A DNA stretch of 64,000 bases from Sclerurus mexicanus (GCA_013396755.1 VWZF01004022.1:588294-652293), one strand, 5' to 3'; shown: positions 36,201-51,200, numbered from the stretch's first letter. The notes: a model not told the origin generated them from the sequence alone. Translations and numbers: made by a program.

Positions 36201-39200
36201 TGGAAATATAAAAATACGGTTACTCCATCTGTTTTATATTCCTGATGAGATGAAAGGAACACATTTGAGTCATTTTTAGACATTTGCCTCCTTTTTTTCT
36301 GTCCTTCTAGGTTCTAATTGACTGGATTAATGATGTGCTGGTGGAGGAGAGAATCATTGTCAAACAGCTCGAAGAGGACCTTTATGATGGGCAGGTGCTG
36401 CAGAAGCTGCTGGGTGAGTTCACGCAAGAGAAGGTGACCCCAGAAACTGGGGCCCAAAGTTCATCTCTTCCAAAGCTGCAGACAGCAGCAGGGCTGTGCA
36501 GCAGCAGTCTAAAAAAAAATTATTTAAATCTAAAATTTTAAATAATATTTACACGTTTTGGTAGTTGGTTTAGAAAATATTCAAGGGCATCTTGGCTAAA
36601 GAATGTTTCTCCCATTCATATTACTCAGATACTGATAAAAAGTTCCTACTTTAGGTTCATAAAAACAGTCAAAATGTTCAAAGTATTTGTGAGTTGATAA
36701 ACGTGCAGGTTTTTTCTGTTTGGGTTGAGTGCTTTTGTATTTCTGGTGCTTTAAGAAGAATATAAATATTTATCTTCAGCTAGGTGAAATGTCCAGAAGA
36801 AACATACCTGAGAGCAGAAGTACTTCCATTATTGGAATAGTAGGTTTTGACAGCTCTGAGACATTTCTGAAAGCATCTCTAGAGTTGAAGCCCATCCCAT
36901 TTTGTGAAAACAGTTTTGGTGAAGTACGGTTTTTTGTTTTAAAGAGTGGAATAATATTTAATTGGAAATACGTCCAACCAGTCCTGACCTCCTAGAGAGG
37001 TGGTTTCTCCTCAGGGTGGAGGGAGAGCAGAGATCAGCCTCTGATGGCTGGAGGACTCTACCCCTCCTCTCTCAGCTCCCTTCTTTTGCTTTTTGAGAAA
37101 AATTCAACTCCTCTGTCTTTGGCAGGTGCAGAAGAGGAGAAGAATGACTTGTTTATGACTTTGGCCACAAATAAGTATATTACACAAAGAGAATTGAAAT
37201 GTTAGCAATGGAATTTTACAAACTTTCCTGTATTAATTCATTTTTTGGAAGCAATCAACCATGATGTGACAATGACATGGCAAGATGTACCGATTTACTT
37301 CTTTCAATTGGCTTCTTTATGGCAGTACAAATCTGTGGTTCGGAGGAGTTTATAACTCTTGAGGGTTTGAGGATGCAAAGTGTGCTTTAAGCTTAAATTC
37401 ATACCTTCAGCTAACCTGAAATAAAGCATAGCAAGCTCCACTAAATGTTCACACAATATTTCCCTTTTTTTTCCTTTGTCCTAAATTAACTTGTTGTTAA
37501 GAAAGTCCATTAAACCTTGCAGGTTCCTTGTGTAGTGAAGGCTGTGTTGTGCCAAATGCTTTTCAGCAGTGAAGGAAATTGGGAGGCACTACTAATATTA
37601 TTACTAACTTGATGCCTAGCTGAAAGCTGTTACATATTTTGACACCTGATTGATAAGCATGTTCAGCCAGACTCTACTTTGTCATGTTTTTATTAGAATG
37701 GACACACTTCGATGAAAGTTTTACTTTCAGCTATTTTTCTTTCTGAGGAAAATAATTCTCTTTGAAAACTTGTGGCAGAGTCCAGCCCTGCCCGCGGGTC
37801 TGTGCTTGTTTTTTCCACCCAGGACCTTGTTTAATCTGGTTTTGCCTGTTCTCTTTGTATTTTGTTGGTTTTGTTTTTGCAAATACAGAAAAACTGGCTG
37901 ACCGTAAACTGAATGTGGCAGAAGTGACCCAGTCTGAAATTGGGCAGAAGCAGAAGCTGCAGACAGTCTTGGAAGCTGTCCATGATCTGCTCCGGCCCCA
38001 CGGCTGGACAATCAAATGGAATGTTGACTGTAAGGACACTCTTGGGTTTCCTGTCTCAGCTTCCCAGGCAAGGAGGGGGTGACAATCAATAGGCTGATTA
38101 CGATCTCTGGGTTGCACTGTGTAGTTAAAAATGATTTATTTATTTATTTGTGGTTGTTACCACATCCACGTATGGACTGTAGGTGTTACCTTCTTCTGTG
38201 GCCTTTTTTAAGGACAGATATTCATGTCTGTAGGATAATTGAAATAACTGACTCAAGCCCTCTGTTCCAGCATGGCCTGTTACAGTCCAGAAGTGAGAGT
38301 GGAATTTGGCAAGTCCCTTTGCCTCGGTGGTGGGTGGGTTTCATCTCTCACGGACAGCAAAGCTCATGGTAACACTTTGGAAAGTGGTTTTCTCCAGTAT
38401 CCTCCAGTACAGTGACTTGACCAGAGAGGATGCTGAAGGGTCTGGAGTTGGAAATTAGGCACATAGCTTAAAGGAAGAGTTGAATCTAGGCTTTGCTACC
38501 TGCAAAATTATATATATGCCTTACTAATTTAGGAAAAGGAGAAAGAAGAATAAAAAGAAAAAAAGTATGCCTTCACCAAAGGCATTTTCACTGCCTTTTT
38601 TCCTAGAGCTGTTTGTTTAAAACAAGGCCTCAGTATTCTTTTATTTGCTTCGTTTTCCTTGTTGCCTGCAGCAATCCATGGCAAGAATCTGATTTCCATC
38701 CTTCACCTGCTGGTGGCTTTGGCGATGCATTTCCGGGCTCCCATTCGACTGCCCGAGCACGTGTCTGTGCAGGTGGTGGTTGTGAGGGTGAGTATGGAGA
38801 AACTCACTGGAACAATCAGCATTTAGCACCTTGATTTTGCACTGCCGGGCTGCTCCCATCCGTTTCCCCCCAGTCTCTTGTCGCTTAGAAAATTTGTGTC
38901 CCGGTTGTTTGTCCTGGGAGTTCATTTTTGGGTTGCACGTGCTCAAATGTGCTCCTGAGCACATCTCAGCTTTGATATGTTTGGGACCACCGTTTGCTAT
39001 TGCAACAGCGAGGTTGAAACGGGCAGTGGGATTTTGTGTGAGAGAGCACCGTGCCTGTAATTTCTGCCACTTTAATAAAGTTTTTTCCCCCTGCATTATT
39101 TCGTAGAGAAGCCATTGAGACACAAGCAGCACGGAAAGGAGTTTCAGCGTGTAGAGTCTCCCCAGCCTGGGAAGCCTCTTACTGGTGTTGTTTTCCCCCA

Positions 39201-42200
39201 GTGACTTCATGTGCAGACTTAGACATGCTGTTTTCCTTGGCACGCCTCACAGACTTGCATCATTCCTTTCACAGCCTTGTGTTTTTGTTAGCTTTCCTTA
39301 GATATGGAGGAGAGGTCTGACATGAGCAACCCTGACTTCTCCCCTCCTGCCCCAGACCATTCCTCTCTCTGCTGTGGCTCTCAGTGCTCAGGTCCCAGAG
39401 CAGGCTCAGCCACTGGCAGCAGGCTCTGCAAGTGCCACTCCTTTCAAGAATAAAGAAGACAAAGTGATCTCAGGCTCTCTGTGGTTGCCACATGAGCCAT
39501 CCCAAGGATGGTTGGTTAGGCAAGAGCCTCATTTTGGTTTACTTTTAAATAATGGCATTTTCCAGGCTGGCTGCCTGGATGTTCTAGGGGTGCAGGGTGG
39601 GATGTAAATGAGGAATTGATGGATACTCCCTGGTTCACAGTAAATGTGTGTATTATCTTGAAGAGGTGATTTTGAACTGCTTTAGTATTTTCATGTTAAA
39701 AACAGTGAGTCAATTATAAAGTAACATGAATGTAAATAGGAGACTAATTTCTTTTTAAATTTCTTTTGATTGTCTTGGAAGGGTAAGGAGGAACGTGTAA
39801 ATAGAAGCTGGTGTCTCACACCCTTCTGCTAGAAATCTGTCCAGTACAATGAAGTGGCTTCTGTAGCTTCTAAGTCAGGAAAAAACCCTTCTTTGGTAGA
39901 GAGGTAAAGGCTGGCAGAAACTGGGGAAGAGGGAGAGAGCAACACGTGTGTCCCCAGGGGAGTGCCTGCAGGGGTCAGGGCAGTGGTACCATTACTGGTT
40001 CAGCAGCATGGATCTCTTTAAATGGATTTTATTTAGCCTTTGTCACGCTAGTGACAGAGCGGTAAAGAGGTTAGTACTGTTCCTAATCCAAGTAAGAAAA
40101 TGATTACTAAGAAGATCATTACAATTATTATCAATATATCAATTTATTTATTATTAGAAAGTGTTTATCCACATCTCCACTGCTTGGTGGTGGTTCTGCC
40201 CTTCTTTTAAATTCTTTTAGCATCTTGAGGTGACAGATTGAGACTTTCCTAAGGTGCTGTTTTTCTTTTTTAATTAAAAATAGTTGATTTAGAATCTGAG
40301 AACCCACAAGGATTTTGGAGAGGACTTTGTTTTACCTTCCTTGCCAGGAAAAACCTTTCCCTGTGTATCTGTCTTTCATTTTCACGGAGAGCAACTGCAA
40401 GACCAAATCAGCAGAAAAGCACTTTTGTTCCTATTATTTATAATGGGCACCACGATGTGGCCCTTCCCAAGAGCAGAGTTCCTGCAGCCCCGTTACTTCC
40501 AAGCCTTTTTGAAACCAACCTCTAGAATGAGTTTTCTTGCTGGTTTTTGTGTGGAATAGAAAACTCTGTAACCATGGCAATGCATGGCCAAGCGACACAA
40601 GAAGTGTCCTAGCAAAACAAGGGTTTAAATGGCCCTTCTAGTTAAAATCCTGTTAAAATCCTGTGGCTAGCTACTCTAAGTGCTAAGATGATACGTGTTT
40701 TAATACTGGTGTCACTCAGCATATGCCTGTCATTCCAGCCTTCCCCAGTGAGGAAAGAAACTTCAGGGTTTCAGTGTGTGCTTCCAGTGAGAACTGAAAA
40801 TCCTGAGGTTTTTCTTCCAGCTGATTCTGCTGCCTGATATGTGAAACGAACTTGCATGGTGGAAAAAAAATACTCTCATTCAGAAAACCAAAACAGTTCA
40901 CAGAAATAAGTGTAAAAATTGTCCTTGGGGCTCACTGTGTTGGTTATTTTTGCCGGGCTCAGGAATTGCTGTCTTTTGCCCTTGGCTTCCCTCGTCCTCC
41001 TGTGTCAGGTTGCAGCATGGCCCACCTTGGTGCTGCTGGGAGAGCCGAGGTGCTTTTACAATAATTCCCTGCTGGTCTAAGCTGCAGACTGAAAGGTCAG
41101 AGGCAAGGCAGGATGAAGAATAAATGTGTCTGGTGCCAGTGGTGCAAGGAATCGAAGTTTTATCTAGGAATGACATTTGCTTTTGGACTGCAAGGCCAGG
41201 GGTCCTGGGCTTGCTGGGTGGGCAGCGTGCTCAGCTGCCTCAGAGGGGCTGCACAGAAATGCTGCCTCTTCCACCAGCTGGGGACTCAGTGTTGGCATCC
41301 ATTCCTCCCATCTGGAGGTGTCACTCCCTACTCGCTGCTTGCTGAGCTTTTGTTCACAGGCTGTAGCGTCTTCTCCCTGGGTATGTGATGCCTGGAAGGT
41401 CCAGAACCCCGTGTTAATGAAGCAGAGATGTGGTGGGGTGGAATAAAGACAACACTTTAGTGTGCAAGGGAACGCTGCCCTGTGAGGAGTTTCCTCATTT
41501 TTCCATCCATGCTGTCATCATCCTGGTGCCGTTCCCGGGGTGAGATATATGGATGATAGGGAAGTGAGGGGCTGTGGGGACGTGGCCAGCTGGCAGCACC
41601 CAGCCCAGGGCACGGAGCTGGGACAGCACAACGAGGGGACACCACGGCTCCCCCCACGCTTACCATGCTCCCTGGGAAGGCAACCTTGCCTTCATGTGCT
41701 GAGGGCAGGAGTTCTCCTTTGCTGCCTTTTGGATTTCAATTTTGGTTCCTTAGATTGTTTCTAGGGACGGATGTGTTTTTTTTCAAAGCTGTTCTCCTTA
41801 ATAAGTTCCTGCTTGGGGTTCAGCTGGTGAAAACGATTGAGATGGAAAATGTGTATGGAGCTTGTGCCTGAGGGGTGGTTTCCCTGCTTACCTGAGCTAT
41901 CAAGCTTTATTAACCCTGCCATAAGTCATCCTGACAGACCTGGTTCCTAGATGGTTGCTGAGATTGGAGCTCTTTGTGTCAGCTTTTTGAGGGTAGGGAA
42001 GGGAAGGGAAGAAAGAAATTCCTCCATTCAGGCATAAGGCTATATCCTGTAGTTTGCAGAGGAACCCATAGAGATGTTAAACCAGTTTTCCACTGGGGTA
42101 AAGGCACCTTCAGCCTCTGAGCTCTTTTGAAAGTGATTCTCACCACGTGCTCACTCTCACTTGGGTAGGAGACTCCTTATTCATGCAGAGAATTATCCCA

Positions 42201-45200
42201 AGGAGAGAAACCCCAGTATCAGGGAAATGCTGTCCAGTGTAAAATCACTAGTTGAGCTTTCTGTGCTCCCTGCATTTGTTCCTGTCAGGTGTGTGCCTGC
42301 CCAAGGAGAGGCACCCCCGTGCCTGGAGAGCCCTGCCAGCTGTGTCCAGTTGTTGGCTGACTCTGTGACACGAATGGCTGCCCCTGGGGGATTGGAGACG
42401 GGACTCACAGACTCTCCTGGGTTTGTGTTCCAGGCACGATGTTGACTCTGGTCTCAGGAGGGCAATTGTCACTGAGTTGGTTGGCTACAAACACGGGTGG
42501 ATAATACGCATTTCCCAAACATGCCTTTGGCTGTCAGCCTGATAAATGCTGTTGTCCTGGGAGCGAGTCCTCCTCTGTCAGCTCTTTCACCTCTGCAGAG
42601 CCCTTTGTGAGCTTCTCCTTGACGAATTCCCAAGGTTCTAACTCCACGTTCCTTTCCAGAAGCGTGAAGGCCTCCTTCAGACCACGCATGTTTCGGAGGA
42701 GCTGACCACCACGACAGAGTAAGCACAAAGCGCTTCAGTGTGGCAGTGGTGCCTGATGTGAGACCATTTATGAAAATTAAAGAGAAATTTAATCTTCCTC
42801 CCCTATCCTTGCTAAATGAACAAAAAGCCCTAATGTGGTGCTTTTTTTAACTAAATGGAAATTACTCTGGAAATACTTTACAAAGCAGAAGTGTCCTCTG
42901 CAAGAAGCTTTTAATGGAAAGTGGCCTTTGAGAGCCTTTTTTGCCCTCTGCCTTCTGGAGGCAGATATATCTATCTGATTTCTGCCCAGTGCTGTTTTCT
43001 CTCCCAAGTGAAGGGCTAATGTAGATATTCTGGGGAAGAATTAGTTGAACAAAAGGCAGTTCTTTGACGTATCTCTCAAAACTGAAGTGATACCCCATGA
43101 AAACAGTAAGGACGTTTTAAAAAGGTGTCACTTCAGTTTTGAGAGGTATGTCAGAGATCTCTCTTTTCAGTAGTACCTCAGGACTAGAGCTCAGCAAAAC
43201 CAAACTGAATAAATAAACCCCTCTCCAGTTTTTGCACCAGATTACTTTATGTTTTTACAGTCCCTTTTGTAAGGAGAAGGCTAGACATGCGTTTTGGCTG
43301 CAAATAAAAGCTGAGATTTTCCCTCACGTGGCCTGAAGGCAACTCATCTAAGAGGGGCTTACAGGAGCCCCCTCTCAGTTTGTCAGTGTATTGGCTCCCT
43401 GTGGGGTTGGCTCAGCTTCCCCTGGCTTTGAAGAGGAATGAAGAACCATGTGGCTGAGCTCAGTGGGGAACGTCTTTCGGATGGAAACGCTCAAAAATGA
43501 GATCATAACATCTCTGTGTGGACATGAAAGGTCTCACAGTGGGGCTTTTTTTGTAGGATCAGAGCTCTGCCTCAGGTTTGTGGGCCAGAATTCCTCCCCT
43601 CACTCCCCTGCTCTTGAACAATGCAGTTGGCTCGTCCTCCCCTTCAGATGTGGTTTGTGAGATGTAATCTGCAGGCTGGGGCTTGGACAATTTTTTAGCA
43701 AGATGTTTACAGATCTGCATGTGTGTTTATACATATATTTTACGAGGCTATTTAATTTACACGGTACCAAGAGGTTTACTGTTTAACGTGTTGCATACCC
43801 AGATACAAGAATAGCTGTGGAAAACGCAGGGCTCAGCAAAATGCAGCATTCACTGAATACTTTCAGATTCCTCTGTGCCAATCAGGGCCTGGCTCTCAGC
43901 TGATAAACATCTGCATTTGTCTGCCGATGTCACTGGCTATGGGTAATGTCTCATACTTGGCAGTTTTATTTACATAAATACCCACACAGGATCTGTGTTT
44001 TTTCTTTCTTCAGAGAAAACAGGTTAAAGTGGGAGAGATAACTTTGCTTCTTCTGAGCTGTGTGGTTTAGTGACTGATGCCTATATTTGTGAAAAATATA
44101 CACAGAAATATATTTATTCATTCACCCACCATCATAAAAGCTATTATGGATAAGAAATCATAATTATGTGTAAGATATAATGAGGTGTATGGTATAATCA
44201 TGCATTTCCATTAGTTTGAAGTGTTTCTCCCTGGCATCAGTGGTGTTCTGCTGGGGACGTTCCTGCAGCACACTGGGTCTGGTCTGGGACATGCTCAGCC
44301 TCCTGACTTTGTAGGAGTGGTTGGCCCCCTGGAAAAGCAGAAAAAATCCTGCAGGAAAAGCCCAGTTAAGCCCATGATCTTGTCTTTTCAAAGTGATTAC
44401 TCATGAACTAACCTATTGTTTTTAAATGCTCTGACTTGCAGGATGATGATGGGAAGATTTGGTAAGTAACAAAGTTGACTCTGAGATTTATTTTTATTTT
44501 TTTTTAATTTGTGTCAGGCACAGAAATCTGGTCTGGTGTCTTTCAGCAGCTCAAGACGGTGGGTTGAGCAACTCCGTGGGGTTGGAATGTGTTGTGGGGG
44601 CAGGTTCTGTCACTCCACACTGATGTGGAGAATGGGTAGAACCAGATCCTGCAGGATATTGTTTGTGCTCTGTGCAGGAGTTTTGCTTAATGTGTGAGTA
44701 ATGAATAGCAGCTCCTCATTACAAGAAAGACACAGAGGTCTGGAGTAGCATCTCACCTCCTCTGCACTCAGTAGAATTTAGAGTTTAGGCCTTACCAAGT
44801 GTAGGTCTGGATTTCTAAACAAAAACTGGGGTTTTTGATGGCGTTATCAAGAGATTTCACTTTTTGTGTTTAGTTTTTTTAGTGGCATTAAGTCACTTCT
44901 CACCCAAGAGATGTGGGCTTATGTAAAGGACTCTGTGATGAAAAATAAGTAATTCCTTTTCTTCATTCACCTGTTATAACATGTGAACTCTATCAGACTA
45001 TCTACATTAATTATTAAAAAGGCACTTGGACAATAAATAATGTCAGGGGCTAAATAACATATCTTCAGATACCAAAGAAATTTGCGTAATAAATATGGTC
45101 ATTTATTTAACAGTAGAGAACTATTAAAATGTATTCCGTAAATAAAAGGAAATTGATCTTGGAAAAGCTGTTAAAAACTGTTGAAAATGTAGATTGAGTT

Positions 45201-48200
45201 AGACAGTTTTACCATGTTTGGAAGGTCTAAACATAGTTTGAATCTTCATGCTGGGCTTTGCTCTTCATATACTGTTCAGCTGAGCTCAGTTTTAAGCTTT
45301 ACTAAAATCAAGGGTCCTACTAGTAATTTGAAATTAACCAAATCAATATCTGGCTTTGACACTGATGCAACCATAGCTATTGTTTAAGTTAGGATTGGGG
45401 CAGAGTCCAAATTTGTGATTAATTTTAATTTTTCTTTCACTTTCGTATTTTCTGTACCAATTATGATGGCAAAAGAAAGCAAAATGAGTGAATGATTGGT
45501 TTATTTTCAGTTACCTCTAAAATTCCCAGGGTGGTTTGTTCTGGCATTTAGCTAAACACCAAAATGAGGTGGCAACTTTTAGCTTGGGTCTCTGTTATGT
45601 GGCTTTCTGAGAAAAAACGTAAAGTTTTGGACACATAACCTGCTTCCCGTACTTGGCTGTTGCAGTTGTGTTGATTTTAATCTTTTTTCCCCCCAAAACC
45701 AGAGCGTGATGCCTTCGACACGCTTTTTGATCATGCACCGGACAAACTCAGCGTCGTGAAAAAGGTAAAAAATGAAAGTCCAGCCAGGGGATTTTTCCCA
45801 CAGCACCCCGAAATGGGATTCACCCATAAAGATGTTTGCTAAACGGGAAGCTTTTATAGAAGGGTTGCTGTACTTGGCACTAATTCCTGTGGTCCCCTTG
45901 TTTGTCCTCCAAGGCTGGGCAGCATCTCTCAGCACACCCGTCCAGACTTGTTTTTGACATGGCCCTTGGCGTTAGACAGGGCAGAGGGGTGATGTAGCTG
46001 TTTATCTCTCCCTGCCAGCTCTTGTTTTTGGGAAGACGTAAGGAGGAACAACTCCATTTGTTCCATCAGATAGTTCCAGCGTGGTTGTTTCAGCTGTTTA
46101 TTAGACCAGCACTATGCAAAGATCAGTGTTGTAAAAGGTCCCTTCCCTTTGTGTGAAATAGAGGATGTGTGCATTTACAACAATGCTTTGAAGTCTCTGG
46201 AAGATTTTATCTTTCCAGTCCGAAATGTCTTCTAGAAAAGTAGTTTTAAGTTGATGGAGAGCTAAGTTAACTTTTTAAAGTGTTAACCCCCAGCTCCGTG
46301 TCCCTTTGGAAGATCTCTGTGTTTCAAGACATCACACATAACTGGCTTGTAGAAGCAGGATGCTGCATGTGGAATAGAAATCCCAGACTTGGGTTACATC
46401 CCCACCGTAGTTTGCTCATTGATCTGCACTTGGCATCTTCCCTGGGCTCTCTGAGCTCAGTGCGGCTCATGCCTTGCCCCCAGGTCATGGATCTTCTCCA
46501 GGAACATGAAAATATTAGGGAAGGCAGTAAATGCACCTCCTTGCTTCGTCTCCAAGCGCTGATGTCATCTCAGCTTTTTTTCTGACGTGAAGTTTGCTTT
46601 GTGTGCGAAGAAAGCCAATGGTGAGCCGTGTGTAAGAGCACCATCTGGTGAGTTCTGGCACACGGTGCAACAAAAGTGACTCTGGCAGGCTTGTTTGCAG
46701 TTTTACAGAAAGGCAAACAGCACAACCCTGTATTTATTGGCCTTTAAAAAATGAGTTGAAAGATTAGGTGTTAACCCTTTCACACAGGCACTGAGTGCGG
46801 TGTCTGACATCACTGCTCCTGGCGTTTTCTTTTGCAGTCTCTGATCACCTTTGTGAACAAACACTTGAATAAACTGAATTTGGAAGTGACAGAGTTGGAA
46901 ACGCAGGTAGGAGACTTTGTGTTTTTTGTGTGTAATCTCCGTGAGTTGCAAATCTAGGCACTCACTCCATAAACCCTTGTTAGGGATCTCTTTCTCTTTG
47001 GGCGTGCTAGTGGATGGGATCAGGGTTCTGTCCTTGGAGCAGCAATGACATGTTTGGAAACCTCGAGTAAGTGTGAATTTCAGTGTCAGAGGGATAGTTC
47101 TCACTTTAAAGAGAAAATTAAGCAATTTCCAGGCATAGACTTGGCTAAGCAAAGCAGATCTTCTCTGCAGAGTTCACTCATCTGTGGAGAGATGGTTATC
47201 TTACTGTCTTAGCTAAAAAGGACAGCATCTAGAGAATTATACCAGCAGTATGGGTAATGCTTTGAGCCTGGCTTAGTGTAATACCAGTCATTCACTGCTA
47301 TTTTATAGCTTTGCTGAAATAAGTGGGTGACTGGATCTGATCTGTCACAAGAAATGATTGCTTAATGCCTTAAAGGTACCCAGCAATGTATTTTTGAAAA
47401 GATTGGAGGATGTCAGGACCGCAAGTGAGAAGTCTCTTAGAAATAGCATTGCCCCCCCTTAGGCACCGAGTAATCATCCTGTCTGGTAGGAACACTGAGT
47501 AGCATTGCCCAAGTATGTAGGATTTTGTTTAGTTTTTGCTGAAACTGTAAAAAGTCTATTCTGACTTGGGGAAAAATTATTTTATGAAGTTAAACCTCCT
47601 ACCTGTGACAGAGAAGACTTAATTTCAAGTTCTGATTAAGGGCAAAGCTTTGAATGTCCAAGACACACGATTTAAGAGGGGTTGTGGTTGAAATGACCAG
47701 GTACTGTAGTAGTAGGACTGGGAGTGTTTAATGTGCAAACATCTTTCCCAGGAAGTTGTTTCCTTTTTTTTTTTCCTTAAATAAAAAAAACCAAAACCAA
47801 ACACTTTCCTAAATACTCTAGAAGTTGGCAGGATTCCTCCAGCAAATAAAATGAATTTAAGGAAAGCAAGAGTAGATAGACATACATACTCTAACCCCAC
47901 CCCAAAGCATTCAGTAACTCAGTGAACAGATAACTGGCTGAAGATAGAGAAGACCTTTTTTTCAGTCCCTGCGTATTCAAATACTCAGCACAACTAAGGA
48001 ATACAAACTGTAGATCGCTCTCAGGTGAATTACTTTCAATTTCTTCTGCTCTGAGCTCTTTACTGTAGGTAAGTAATTAAAATAGTCACTGGCACATGAT
48101 CTTGCAGGGGTTAATGCTGTAACAATTGCTGACGGGCTTCCTTGTTTTGCTCAGGAAATGAGAGTAGGGGAAATAGTGCTACCAGATGTAGGGAGAAAGC

Positions 48201-51200
48201 CTCCTGTGGCTTTTGCCTTTTCTTTAGAGAACAGACAAGAAAGCAGCTCTAACAACAGGCTCTTGAGAAATTAAAACTGATTTCTCTTGTTCAGCTGCAC
48301 TGGCGACTGCAGCCTGGACAGGTGAATCCAGGGAGCAGATGGAACAAAGCCTTAAATGCTTGTTACGCTTCCTGTCAATTCCTTGCTATGACTGAAAGGA
48401 TCACTTGGTCACTCCTGAACCATCTTACACCTCTGTGCTAGCAAAACACAGCGTAAAAATCAAAATACACAGTTTGGGCCAAACATCCTTTGTTCTCCTT
48501 GTTCCCAAACGCTTATTTACAAACAGATTCTTTCTCCTGGGAATGTCATCAATATTTCCCTTTAGTTTGCAGATGGTGTTTACTTGGTTTTGCTCATGGG
48601 TCTCCTTGAAGACTATTTTGTTCCACTTCACAACTTCTACTTAACACCTGAAAGTTTTGATCAGAAGGTGGGTACCAACTCCAGGTTATGCTCTTTTTAT
48701 TTTCTATGCCAAGTATAGAGAATAAGGCGTTTTAAAACATTTGATTAAAAGCTTTTAATGCCTGCATAACACTGAGATTCTAAACACTCTACCTCTTTCA
48801 GGTCCATAATGTTTCCTTTGCTTTTGAGCTGATGCAGGATGGAGGACTGAAGAAACCAAAGGCTCGCCCTGAAGGTGAGGACGTGCTTTAAACTGTGTAC
48901 AAAGACATAAGAGCAGGTGCATTTCAAGGGCAGCTCCACTGGAAGACAGGAGCAGTGGTACCACAGAGTGGGGCTGTAAATGGGCACCTGGGCAGGTTCC
49001 CAAAGGATTCCTTGCCTGTGTCTGGGCTGTATCCTTGCCTGTGTTTCTTCTCTGCAATAGATGCACTGGGGTGTCCAAGCCTGGCTTTAGTGAATCATTC
49101 AAGAGCTGCTCAGTGCTGTATTATAAATTCAGATGGTGTTCTCCAGAACAGTCCAAGCAGAAAGCTTTTCATGGTCTAATTCTCATAATTCTTACAGCTA
49201 GTGCTAGTTTGTTCTCCTGTGATCAGATTTCAGTGACAGATAACTTTTGAGGGTTTTTTTAGGAGAACCAGGAGCAAATGATCTTTTGATTTATGGGGAA
49301 TTGGGAGTCAGAACTGAAATGTGTAAAAACTGAGTTTTCCCTTTAAAGTCTCTGAACCTTGAAATTAATTAATGATGAGGTCTGCATTGTTGCTTGCACT
49401 AGGGATAAAAGCAGGAATTAAAACTTTATGACTGCTAAATGAGCGATTTTTATTCCTGGTGTTACAAACTCTGTGTGTGTTAGAAGCTTCCTCAGAACAA
49501 AGGAAAGGGAGAAGCCCCCCAGAAATGTTTACTCTGACTTAAAATGAGGCAAAGTGGTGATAGTAAATACATTAACAAATAGTGGAGCTGGTTATAGTGG
49601 GTGGGAAAAAAGCAAAAGACAATATGCCTGTATGTCCTGTCAGTACTGCTTTAAATTTGGGGATGAAAAGTGGCCCTGAAGAATATTGTGAAACCAGACA
49701 CTGACTTGGGAAGGTAAAGGACTGTTCTGAATATTGGAGCTGAGTCAGTGGGTGTGTGAGGAGGACAGGGAGGCTGGAGAAATAGGAATGCACCATCAGG
49801 AGTGGCAGTCTGTTGAGTGGAAGAGTTAAGGAGATTGCAGCAGGAGACAAGTAAGCTAGACAAGCCTGTTTTGAGACAGAGGAAATGTTAAAAACCTAGG
49901 AGAAGACTGACATAGTTGAAAGCTTGTCCTTTTTTTTGTTTGATTTTGTTTTCACTATTTGATCTAACAGAGGAGTTTACCTTCCCATAAGGCTTTCTTA
50001 TGTCCGTACACTATAATGACTGATAGAACACTATAGCATATATATGTGTCTTTTGTTTGCTCAGGAACAGGTGTGTAGATTCAGTAAGCAGCAGAATATG
50101 TTTAAGTGTTTCAATGATTGAAAATTTAATTATCAACAGGAGCTAGAGCGCCAGATTAGCTCACAGAACATTCCTTTCTGCTGCTGCAGGATGTCCAGTC
50201 TCATGTGTGTTTTCCTTCCCCTTGTGTATGTCCCCATTCCTGGCAGCAGTGGTTCCCAGCTGCTGGAGTGAGTGTGCTCCTGTGGTGTCTGTGAGGCTGG
50301 AAAATTCCTGTAAAAGTGAGTGTTGCTCATGGAAAACTGCTCCTGTGGACAGGACAGTAACAACTTGGGTATGGCTTGTCACCACAGTTTCACTGAATCT
50401 TCTGTAAGGTCTTGACAGTCAGTACTGCCACGGAATTTGTGTTCCATAAAACAATAATTGACTTTGGCAGAGGCTCTGAGGCTCTGCAAAATACGTATGC
50501 TTTGTTAGTGCCATGCTGATCCATTGCTTGTTGCTCAGTAGTCTGGAAAACCTTCAGGTGAATCCGTGTCCTTTAGCATGAATCGGGTGGTAGATGTCTC
50601 TTGAATTGGGATCACAGGATTGTTCAGGTTGGAAAAGAGCTCTAAGTTCATGGAGTCCAACCATTAACGCAGCACCGCCGTGTTCACCACTAACCCATGT
50701 CCCCAAGTGCCAAATGTGCATGTCTTTACACATCTCAGGGATGGGGACTCCTCCACTTCCCTGGGCAGCTGTGCTGGGGCTTGGCCAACTGTTTTGCTCA
50801 AGAATTTCTCCCTCTTACCCAATCTAAACCTTTCCTGGTGCAACTTGAGGCTGTTGCCTCTTGTCCTGTTGTCTGTTCCTTGGGAGAAGAGACCGACCCC
50901 CACCTGGAGGTGCAGAGAGCCAGAAGGTCTCCCCTGAGCAGGGGACAGTCCCTGCCCTGCTCCTGCTGCCACACTATTGCTGATCCAGCCCAGGTGCCCA
51001 CCTGGCCAACCAGCCTGTTTAATCAGTTCTAGTATTTATTGTTAAATGTTGTCTAGAGCAAAACATAATTTTTATTTCTATAGCCTCTGCTTTCTGCAAG
51101 AAAGAGGTCTGGTTAAATATTTCAGTGTGTCTTGGTGCAGGTGTAAATAAAAACAAGAACAGAGACATCATCTCCCCAGTCTCTGTTCTCCCAGCAAAAT

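Larger units (their letters stand above)
29418..36310 (+). other. PARVB: PARVB intron 3
   Basis: 6,893 bp, phase 0. It holds a decamer repeat at 34971-35033, (ATT)n at about 35105-35124, and T- and A-runs at 33789-33826. There are also AT-rich stretches and chance open frames but no exon. Confidence 0.85.

Noticed and set aside
36335..36541. Open frame starting at an internal Met in PARVB exon 4 and running into the intron
   Set aside because: Homology stops exactly at the GTGAGT donor (36414); the frame beyond it is intron.
38641..39243. 200-codon minus-strand open frame
   Set aside because: It overlaps PARVB exon 6 on the opposite strand and continues into intron. It is a shadow of the real exon.
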